Shown here: one piece after another, positions 40,333-46,127 of the stretch | Position numbering within the stretch: position 1 is the first letter of the stretch | Layout: each line of letters starts with the position of its first letter | Assembly (NCBI GenBank): GCA_964396895.1 | Contig: CAYNGJ010000026.1 | Location: 1-46,127 of the forward strand | Length of the DNA: 46,127 nt | Reading direction: 5' to 3' | DNA from: UBA2334 sp964396895 | GTDB taxonomy: Bacteria > Pseudomonadota > Gammaproteobacteria > Burkholderiales > Burkholderiaceae_C | Made by a program: the position numbers and the translations under genes | Notes under the pieces: generated by a model | Database searches by the model: none | What the model was told of the DNA's origin: nothing | Seen by the model: only the letters and a program-made list of their open reading frames with translations

Positions 40333-41457
40333 TTACAGCGATCTGCTGATGATCTCTTTCATGATTTCGCTGGTACCGCCGTATATGCGGGCTACCCGGG
40401 CGTCTACCCAGGCACGGCTGATCATGTATTCGCTCATGAAACCGTAGCCACCATGCAGCTGCAGCAGTTCATCCAAGATTTTTCCCTGCATTTCAGAGCC
40501 CATGAGTTTGCACATGGCACCGACTTCTGCACTGAGTTCACCGCGCATGGCCTTGGCCAGGCAGTCGTCAACGAACACGCGCAGCATGGTGGACTGGGCT
40601 TTGCATTCGGCCAGTTTGAACTTGGTATTCTGGAAGTCGAACACCGTCTTCCCGAACACCTTGCGGTCGCGGGTGTACTGAACCGTCTGTTCGATGAGCG
40701 ATTCAATCGAAGCCGCTGCGCGGATGCCGATGATCGTTCGCTCCCAGGCCAACTGGTGGGTCAGGTACTTGAAGCCTTGGTCTTCTTCCCCGAGCCTGTT
40801 CTCCAGCGGAACCGACACGTTGTCGAAAAATAGCTCGGACGTGTCCTGGCCCTTTAGACCAATTTTTTCCAGCAGACGCCCTTTGGAGAAACCGGGTCGA
40901 TCGGTTTCGACGCAGATCAGCGTCAGCTCTTTGGCCGCAGGGTCCAACTTGGTGGCTGTCACCGCCAGGTCGGCGTTGCCGCCGTTGGTGATGAAGGTTT
41001 TCTGGCCGTTGATGGTGTAACCGTCCTGGTTGCGAACGGCGGAGGTGCGCATGCTGCGCAGGTCGCTGCCCACGCCGGGCTCACTCATGGCGATCACACC
41101 CACCAAGTCGCCACTCACCATTCGGGGCAGCCAGCGATGTTTTTGCTCCTCGGTGCCATAGGCCACGAGGTACGGTGCGACGATCTCCGAATGCGTGGTG
41201 AAGCCCACGGCGGTGGCGTTGACCCTGGCCAACTCTTCGATCATCACGGCGGAGTGGCCAAAGTCGCCTCCGGCGCCACCGTATGCTTCGGGCACGGTGG
41301 AGCACAGCAGACCGGCTTGCCCCGCCTTGATCCAGATGCTCTTAGGCACCATGCCCTCTGACTCCCAGGTGGGCAGGTGGGGCACGATTTCACGTTCGAT
41401 GAAGCGCCGCGCCTGCTCGCGGAATTGCTCATGGTCGTCTCTGAATACGGTTCGCAT
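40333..41457 (-). CDS. Acyl-CoA dehydrogenase
   Basis: FAD-dependent dehydrogenase of 374 residues, normal length for a homotetrameric acyl-CoA dehydrogenase. It has 'VIAMSEPGVGSDL' (121-133, FAD/substrate contact), 'TFITNGG' (154-160), and 'RKVFGKTVFDFQNTKFKLAE', and ends 'ARIYGGTSEIMKEIISRSL'. The catalytic base is probably Glu239 in 'HQLAWERTI', the long-chain/isovaleryl position, because the medium-chain position in 'YGGTSE' is Gly. It may oxidise a branched or cyclic acyl-CoA, or act as the phosphate-eliminating partner of the kinase at 38879. Ribosome-site and start at 41457 give the standard N-terminus. It lies 29 bases after the crotonase gene. Confidence 0.92.
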   Translation of the reverse strand: MRTVFRDDHEQFREQARRFIEREIVPHLPTWESEGMVPKSIWIKAGQAGLLCSTVPEAYGGAGGDFGHSAVMIEELARVNATAVGFTTHSEIVAPYLVAYGTEEQKHRWLPRMVSGDLVGVIAMSEPGVGSDLRSMRTSAVRNQDGYTINGQKTFITNGGNADLAVTATKLDPAAKELTLICVETDRPGFSKGRLLEKIGLKGQDTSELFFDNVSVPLENRLGEEDQGFKYLTHQLAWERTIIGIRAAASIESLIEQTVQYTRDRKVFGKTVFDFQNTKFKLAECKAQSTMLRVFVDDCLAKAMRGELSAEVGAMCKLMGSEMQGKILDELLQLHGGYGFMSEYMISRAWVDARVARIYGGTSEIMKEIISRSL

Positions 41458-41486
41458 GGTGATTTCCAGTCTCTTTATGGTGGCGA

Positions 41487-42302
41487 TCAACGTCCGGTGA
41501 ACTGCGCGGGGCGTTTGTCCAGAAAGGACTGGACCGCTTCCAGGTGGTCTTCGGTGTGGTGCGCCAGCGCTTGGTAGGCCGCAGAGAGCTCCAGCAGGGT
41601 GTCGAGGCGTACGTGCTGGCCTTCTCGCAGCAGGCGCTTGGTCAGCCGCAGGGCGTGTGAGGGGTTGAGCGCAATCCGCTGCGCCAAGGCTTGGGCATGG
41701 GGCAACAAGGCGTCGGCAGAAACCACTTCGGCCACCAGACCCCACGCCAGGGCCTTGGCCGCATCGATGGTGTCGCCGGTGAAGGCGAGCAAGCTGGCCT
41801 TGGGCAAGCCGATCACTCTCGGCAGCAGCCACGCGCCGCCGTCACCCGGCACGATGCCGACTTTGACAAAGCTTTCGGCGAACAGGGCTTTTTCGCTGGC
41901 GATGCGGATGTCGCACATGCAGGCGAGATCCAGGCCCGCGCCAATGGCGTGACCGTTGATGGCCGCGATCACCGGCACGTCCAGTTCGTACAGCGCCAGC
42001 GGAATTCGTTGGATGGTGTCCCTGTAGCTGTCTCGAACTTGGTAGGGGCTACCGGCAAAAATGCCGCCGCGTTGCTGCATGTCCTTCACGTTGCCCCCGG
42101 CACAGAAGGCGCTCCCTTCACCCGTCAGTACTAACACCTTGACGCTGTGGTCGCTGCGGATCTGGTGGCACAGGCCCACCAGCTCGTTCATGTGTGCGGG
42201 ATCGGTCAGCGCATTACGGGTTTCGGGGCGGCTCAGGTGGACCGTCATCACGGCGCCGTCGCGGACAATCCGCAGGAATGGGGTGTTGTTCACTTCGGTC
42301 AT
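41487..42302 (-). CDS. Enoyl-CoA hydratase/isomerase (crotonase) family protein
   Basis: Crotonase-fold protein of 271 residues. The oxyanion-hole segments are 'FCAGGNVKD' (66-74) and 'GHAIGAGLDLACMCD' (117-131). The two catalytic glutamates of classical hydratase are not in place: the first position is Asp125 (in 'GLDLA') and the second aligns with Phe145 in 'FAESFVKVG'. An acidic residue in 'VPGDGG' (Asp154) is typical of isomerase-like members such as PaaG. So isomerisation or another crotonase reaction is as likely as hydration. ATG at 42302 overlaps the stop of the acyl-CoA dehydrogenase gene (ATGA). Confidence 0.88.
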   Translation of the reverse strand: MTEVNNTPFLRIVRDGAVMTVHLSRPETRNALTDPAHMNELVGLCHQIRSDHSVKVLVLTGEGSAFCAGGNVKDMQQRGGIFAGSPYQVRDSYRDTIQRIPLALYELDVPVIAAINGHAIGAGLDLACMCDIRIASEKALFAESFVKVGIVPGDGGAWLLPRVIGLPKASLLAFTGDTIDAAKALAWGLVAEVVSADALLPHAQALAQRIALNPSHALRLTKRLLREGQHVRLDTLLELSAAYQALAHHTEDHLEAVQSFLDKRPAQFTGR

Positions 42303-43372
42303 GGTGTTGGTTCCTGGGGGGAGGCCAATGCGGCCAGGTGGCCATGGGTGACAGCGGGCCACAGCGAGGCAGCGCCACCGAGGGCGACGGCCCGTCCCAA
42401 CCGCTGTGCCCAGTGGCCCAAATTGCCGAACTCACTGCGCCAGGCCCACAGGCGGCGGGTCCCAAGTTGCAAGGCATGTTCGTGGGTGAAGCCAATGGCG
42501 CCGTGCACCGCATGGGCCATGGACGCCACGGCGCCAGCTGCTTCGGCGCCGCACACTCGGGCGGCGGCAATTTGCCAGGTGGCCAAGTGGTCGCCCGACT
42601 CGGCGAAGGTGGCCTCGGCGCTCACGGTCGCACTGGCTGTGTGCTGGGCCATCTGCGCCAGCTGGTGCTGAATGGCCTGAAACGAGCTGATGGGCTTGCC
42701 AAATTGAACGCGTTCGGTGGCGTAGCGCGTGCTCAGGTCCAGGGTCACTTCGAGTGCCCCCGCCATCTGCGCCGCGCGCAGCATGGCTCCGCCCCACCAG
42801 AGCACATCGGCAGGCACATGGGCCGGCAGGCTGGCGGTGGCCAGGGGCGTGGCGTTGTTGAAGCAGAGGTCGTCGCGCGGTTCGCCTGCGGTGTTTTGTT
42901 TGGGCGTGACTTCGGCATCGCTACGCGACAACACCGCCAGCACAGCTGAGACACCGGGGCCAGCGGAGACCACTGCGACCACCTGTTCCACGTGGCGGCC
43001 CCAGGGGATGTCGCGCAAGGTTCCGGTGACGCCGAGGTCGCCCAGCGCCAGGGTGCTGTGCGTGGTCAGGCCGAGCGGGATGTTGCGGGCCTTCAGCCCA
43101 CAGAGGCCCAGCACCCAGTTGGCCAGCATGGTTTCGGGCAGTGGCAAGGGCAAGTTGTGTCGGCCCGCTGCTTTCACGACACCGTACAAGTTTTCCCAGG
43201 AGGCTTCTGCACCACCAAGGCTTTCCGGTGCTGCGGCCACGGCAAAACCCGATTCCTCAATGGCCGCCCACAGTTCGGTGGGCCAGTGGCCTGCCTCGCA
43301 ATGGCGAATCAGCTCCGGGGTGACGAGGTCGGCGAGCAGTCGCTCGATGGTGGATTCAAACAATTCGCGCAT
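42299..43372 (-). CDS. Acyl-CoA dehydrogenase, smaller subunit-like
   Basis: A 357-residue acyl-CoA dehydrogenase-fold protein with a weakened FAD/substrate region: no 'SEPGxGSD' motif is present, and the middle third is shortened. The C-terminal helical domain is clear ('YATERVQFGKPISSFQAIQHQLAQMA', 'ALQLGTRRLWAWRSEFG'). This pattern, next to a full-length partner, matches the alpha-beta dehydrogenases of steroid side-chain degradation (FadE28/FadE29, ChsE1/ChsE2), where one subunit lacks part of the active site. ATG at 43372 lies 10 bases after the partner gene. A bulky, polycyclic acyl-CoA would be the expected substrate (inference). Confidence 0.85.
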   Translation of the reverse strand: MRELFESTIERLLADLVTPELIRHCEAGHWPTELWAAIEESGFAVAAAPESLGGAEASWENLYGVVKAAGRHNLPLPLPETMLANWVLGLCGLKARNIPLGLTTHSTLALGDLGVTGTLRDIPWGRHVEQVVAVVSAGPGVSAVLAVLSRSDAEVTPKQNTAGEPRDDLCFNNATPLATASLPAHVPADVLWWGGAMLRAAQMAGALEVTLDLSTRYATERVQFGKPISSFQAIQHQLAQMAQHTASATVSAEATFAESGDHLATWQIAAARVCGAEAAGAVASMAHAVHGAIGFTHEHALQLGTRRLWAWRSEFGNLGHWAQRLGRAVALGGAASLWPAVTHGHLAALASPQEPTP

Positions 43373-43382
43373 GGTGGTGTTC

Positions 43383-44552
43383 TCAACGCAGTCCCAGACC
43401 GCGGGCAATGATGCCGCGCAGGATTTCCCGTGTTCCTCCGCGCAGCGAGAAGGAGGGAGCCATCTGCATCAGCGCAGCCAATACCTGCGCATGGTCGCCA
43501 CCACCGCCCACGGCCGGTGCGACGTCCAGCACCTGCTGGGCCAGTTCGGGGATTTCTTGCTCGAACGCGGCACCCAGGTCTTTCAGGCAGGAGGCGGCCC
43601 ATGCGGGGTTGCCGCCTTTGGCCAGCTCGGCGGTGACCGACAGCGACATCTGGCGCAACACCACTAGGCGGGCACTGAGGCGCCCCACTGCGTGGGCCTG
43701 CAAGGCATCGGGCCTTGGCCCGACCGCGTCGATCAGTGTGTGGAGCAAGGCGATGCTGCTCAGAAAACGCTCCGGCCCGCTGCGCTCGAAAGCCAGTTCG
43801 GCCGTGACTTGTTCCCAGCCTTGGCCTTCGGTCCCGATCAGGGCGTCGGCCTCCAGGCGCACGTTGTCGAGGTACACCTCGTTGAAATGCTCGCCACCTG
43901 CCAGGTCGCGGATGGGGCGCACGGTGACCCCAGGGGCCTTCAGGTCAATGATGAATTGCGACATGCCCTCGTGGCGCGCCGCTTTTTCGCTGGTCGGGGC
44001 GCCCGTGCGCACCAGGGCAATCATGTGGTGCGCGTGGTGGGCGTTGGTGGTCCAGACCTTCTGGCCGTTGAGACACCAGCCTCCGTCGCCAGCCGTGTCG
44101 TCACGCACGGCGCGACTGCGGATGGAGGCCAGGTCCGATCCCGAATTTGGCTCGCTCATGCCAATGCAGAAATAAACTTCGCCCCGGCAGATGCCCGGCA
44201 GGTATTTCTGGCGCTGCGCCTCTGTGCCGTAGCGCAAGATCAACGGACCGCTCTGGCGGTCTGCAATCCAGTGGGCCGACACCGGAGCACCGGCAGCCAA
44301 CAACTCTTCGATCACCACATAGCGCGCCCATGGGCCGGCGTCGTTGCCGCCGTACTGGCGCGGCAGGGTCATGCCCAGCCAGCCCCGGCGTCCCAGCTCG
44401 CGGCTGAATGCCGGATCGGCACCCATCCAGGAGTCTGCCCGTCGGAGCGCGCTGCGGTCCTTCAGCGACTCGGCGAGAAAGCCCCGCACTTCGCCACGGA
44501 GCGGTTCGGCCTCTGTCGGCACACGTTGGTATTGGAAAGATGGAAGAGCCAT
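43383..44552 (-). CDS. Acyl-CoA dehydrogenase, catalytic subunit-like
   Basis: A 389-residue acyl-CoA dehydrogenase with the full motif set: 'LPRQYGGNDAG', 'CIGMSEPNSGSDLASI', 'NGQKVWTTNAHHAHH', and the C-terminal 'FSLRGGTREILRGIIARGLGL'. A Glu in 'ELAFERSGPERF' lies at the helix-G position used as base by some family members. It probably forms a heterotetramer with the product of the next gene (42299-43372). It starts the beta-oxidation block of the operon, 35 bases after the amidohydrolase gene. Confidence 0.9.
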   Translation of the reverse strand: MALPSFQYQRVPTEAEPLRGEVRGFLAESLKDRSALRRADSWMGADPAFSRELGRRGWLGMTLPRQYGGNDAGPWARYVVIEELLAAGAPVSAHWIADRQSGPLILRYGTEAQRQKYLPGICRGEVYFCIGMSEPNSGSDLASIRSRAVRDDTAGDGGWCLNGQKVWTTNAHHAHHMIALVRTGAPTSEKAARHEGMSQFIIDLKAPGVTVRPIRDLAGGEHFNEVYLDNVRLEADALIGTEGQGWEQVTAELAFERSGPERFLSSIALLHTLIDAVGPRPDALQAHAVGRLSARLVVLRQMSLSVTAELAKGGNPAWAASCLKDLGAAFEQEIPELAQQVLDVAPAVGGGGDHAQVLAALMQMAPSFSLRGGTREILRGIIARGLGLR

Positions 44553-44587
44553 GAATGCCAGGTTCCGTGGGTTGGGCCAGTCGTGAA

Positions 44588-45895
44588 TTACAGGGCCGTC
44601 TGAGCGTCCGCTGCGGCAAACATCTTGTTGATGTCACCGGATGTGACAGGTTTGGCCGCTTCGCGCAGAGGTGCTGCGCCGCCCATGCCGCAGGCGGGCT
44701 CGATGCTCACGTGCTTGGCCTGCGCCTTGAGTGCGCCAACGGTGCAATTTTCACGGCCCAGGATGGCAAACGGGTCGTAGGAGAACTCGCGCATTGTGTT
44801 CAGGTGCGTGATCTTGTTGATCACTTCGTCGCTCAGGTGGCCGGCCTGCCGCCAGAAAACATCGGCCGACTCCGGCCAGGTGCAGTCTGAGTGCGGGTAG
44901 TCGCATTCCCAGGTGACCTTGTCCACGTTGATCGCATCCAAGTTGCGCAGGCCGAACTCGTCTTCAATGAAGCAGGTGATGATGTGCTCGTTGAAAATGT
45001 CGCTGGGCTTCTTCCCACCGAAGTTGGAGTTGGTCCAGGCGTTGTGGTGGTTGTGGGTGAAGTTGGCGCGCTCCAGCAAGTAGGGGATCCAGCCGATGCC
45101 TCCTTCTGACAGGGCCATGCGCAGCTTCGGGAACTTTTTCCACATGGGTGCCCAGATCCAATCGGCGGCCGAGTTGGCAATGGAAATGGGCATGGATGTG
45201 ATCCAGGCGTCGATGGGCGATTCGTCCGACGCATGGGCAGCTTTGGCACCAGTGCCGATGTGGCAGCAGATCACCACGTTGTTGTCCGCGCAGGCTTTCC
45301 ACAGCGGGTCCCAGTGGCTGTTGTGGATGGAGGGATAGCCATGCACGGTGGGGTTGTCGGAGAAGGTCACCGCATGCACGCCTAGTTTGGCCATGCGCGT
45401 CACTTCAGCCGCAGCCGCCTGCATGTCAAACCACGGGACCATCATCAGGGGAATGAAACGGCCCGGTGCGGCGTTGCACCAGTCCTGCAGATGCCAGTCG
45501 TTGTAGGCTTGGATGGCGGCCAACGAAACCCCCCGGTCGTCGTAGGTCTGAAAACGCTGCCCGGCGAAGCCTGGGAAAGTAGGGAAGCACATCGAACCCA
45601 GTACGCCATTGGCGTTCATGTCGTCCACACGGGCCTTGATGTCCCACGTGCCGCGACGCATCTGTTCGTAGCCCAACGGCTCCATGCCGTATTCCTCTTT
45701 TGGGCGGCCCACCACTGAATTCAGGCCCATGTAGCCGGTGGCTTTTTCTTCAAACACCCAGACGTCGCGGCCATTGTGATTCTCCACATGGGGCTCCCGC
45801 CCTTTGTATTTGACTGGCATGTGGCGGGCAAATGCATTCGGCGGTTCAATGGCATGGTCGTCAACGCTGACGAGGATGAGGTCTTCAAGTTTCAT
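44588..45895 (-). CDS. ACMSD-like amidohydrolase family protein (copy 2)
   Basis: A 435-residue TIM-barrel metal hydrolase, close paralogue of the protein at 3676-4986, with the same D12-x-H14 motif ('VDDHAIEP'), 'CCHIGTG' and 'ECDYPHSD'. It even shares the unusual C-terminal tail 'KPVTSGDINKMFAAADAQTAL'. Two ATGs stand in tandem (45898 and 45895); the second is better spaced from AAGGAG and matches copy 1. It is the first gene of the operon that carries the acyl-CoA dehydrogenases and crotonase, and operator-like site E lies 84 bases upstream. Both copies presumably act on related ring-opened, lactone or carboxylated intermediates. Confidence 0.88.
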   Translation of the reverse strand: MKLEDLILVSVDDHAIEPPNAFARHMPVKYKGREPHVENHNGRDVWVFEEKATGYMGLNSVVGRPKEEYGMEPLGYEQMRRGTWDIKARVDDMNANGVLGSMCFPTFPGFAGQRFQTYDDRGVSLAAIQAYNDWHLQDWCNAAPGRFIPLMMVPWFDMQAAAAEVTRMAKLGVHAVTFSDNPTVHGYPSIHNSHWDPLWKACADNNVVICCHIGTGAKAAHASDESPIDAWITSMPISIANSAADWIWAPMWKKFPKLRMALSEGGIGWIPYLLERANFTHNHHNAWTNSNFGGKKPSDIFNEHIITCFIEDEFGLRNLDAINVDKVTWECDYPHSDCTWPESADVFWRQAGHLSDEVINKITHLNTMREFSYDPFAILGRENCTVGALKAQAKHVSIEPACGMGGAAPLREAAKPVTSGDINKMFAAADAQTAL

Positions 45896-45979
45896 CATGT
45901 CTCCTTGGGATGTGGGGGGTCTGGCTGGGCAAAGTGGCAGCCGAACCATGGGCTGGAAAGTCAATGCTAGTTTAAATAG

Positions 45980-46004
45980 TGAACAGTTTCAACAAGTATG
46001 TTCA
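45980..46004. promoter_or_regulatory. 25-bp palindromic operator-like element, site E
   Basis: TGAACA (45980-45985) and TGTTCA (45999-46004) are exact inverse copies, separated by 13 bases. This is the most symmetrical of the five related elements. It lies between the minus-strand amidohydrolase operon and a possible divergent gene at the window edge. Confidence 0.55.
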
Positions 46005-46106
46005 TATTTGTGTTTGCTGTGGCGTTGATTCAGGGAATACCACTATGACGACGCAGGGCTTGACTTCCCATCCATCTAGTGCAGTGTTTGATTCTTGAGG
46101 GAACTT

Positions 46107-46127
46107 ATGATGCGAGTGCATTTCCAA
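46107..46127 (+). CDS. Possible start of a divergent gene, cut by the window edge
   Basis: Tandem ATG codons at 46107 and 46110 follow GAGGGA (46097-46102), a plausible ribosome site, and the frame stays open to the window end. Only seven codons are visible, so nothing can be said about the product. The position, divergent from the amidohydrolase operon across an AT-rich gap with operator-like site E, fits a real gene start. Confidence 0.25.

Noticed and set aside
1..46127. Insertion sequences, integrases, CRISPR arrays, tRNA or rRNA genes
   Set aside because: No transposase-like protein, no regularly spaced repeats and no tRNA- or rRNA-like segment was seen. The tandem repeats at 38 and 5961 are too short and have no spacers.

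Overview
The window looks like chromosomal DNA from a betaproteobacterium, probably Burkholderiales/Comamonadaceae. Base composition is moderately GC-rich, genes are tightly packed with ATGA/GTGA overlaps, and the gene families are typical of that group. No tRNA, rRNA, CRISPR array, insertion sequence, integrase or origin was seen. Almost all of the 46 kb is a large, patchwork catabolic cluster for an unidentified hydrophobic, probably cyclic, compound that is handled as a CoA thioester.

Layout. (1) 251-5971, +: Rieske oxygenase alpha and beta, cytochrome P450, ACMSD-like amidohydrolase, quinone-oxidoreductase-like dehydrogenase. (2) 6269-8245, +: a second Rieske alpha/beta pair. (3) 8261-13577: DUF2889 protein (-), SDR (+), acyl-CoA synthetase (-), TetR (+), universal-stress/hemerythrin fusion (-). 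(4) 13799-21961, +: amidohydrolase, FAH-family hydrolase, 3-hydroxyacyl-CoA dehydrogenase, thiolase and an AhpD-like protein, running into more general genes (glutathione peroxidase, MFS, GST, FolM-like SDR, folB). (5) 32931 down to 21979, -: a 12-gene run holding a two-component flavin monooxygenase (oxygenase first, MarR-fused reductase ninth), TetR, FAD oxidoreductase, three SnoaL-like proteins, two SDRs, a P450, a protein of unknown function and an MFS exporter. (6) 33125-35303, +: third P450 and an atypical SDR. (7) 37654 down to 35285, -: TetR, MFS, VOC protein. (8) 37773-39946, +: CrtC/AttH-like protein and an APH-type kinase. (9) 45895 down to 39987, -: second amidohydrolase, paired acyl-CoA dehydrogenases, crotonase, a third acyl-CoA dehydrogenase and a [2Fe-2S] ferredoxin, closed by a hairpin terminator.

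How the parts may work together (inference). Oxygenases (two Rieske systems, three P450s, one flavin monooxygenase) and dehydrogenases (SDRs, FAD enzyme) functionalise the skeleton. The synthetase makes the CoA ester. The dehydrogenases, crotonase, hydroxyacyl-CoA dehydrogenase and thiolase carry out beta-oxidation-type steps. The amidohydrolases and FAH enzyme may cleave C-C bonds or lactones. The kinase may phosphorylate a hydroxyacyl-CoA so that an acyl-CoA dehydrogenase can eliminate phosphate, as in levulinate catabolism. No reductase for the Rieske oxygenases or P450s is encoded here, so electrons must come partly from elsewhere.

The most notable new signal is a 25-bp palindromic element, TGWACR-N13-TGWTYA, found in five promoter regions (6201, 9079, 13653, 32951, 45980). 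It would tie the scattered transcription units into one regulon. Several families are present as close paralogues (Rieske alpha/beta x2, P450 x3, SnoaL x3, 435-residue amidohydrolase x2 at the two edges), so the cluster appears to have grown by duplication.
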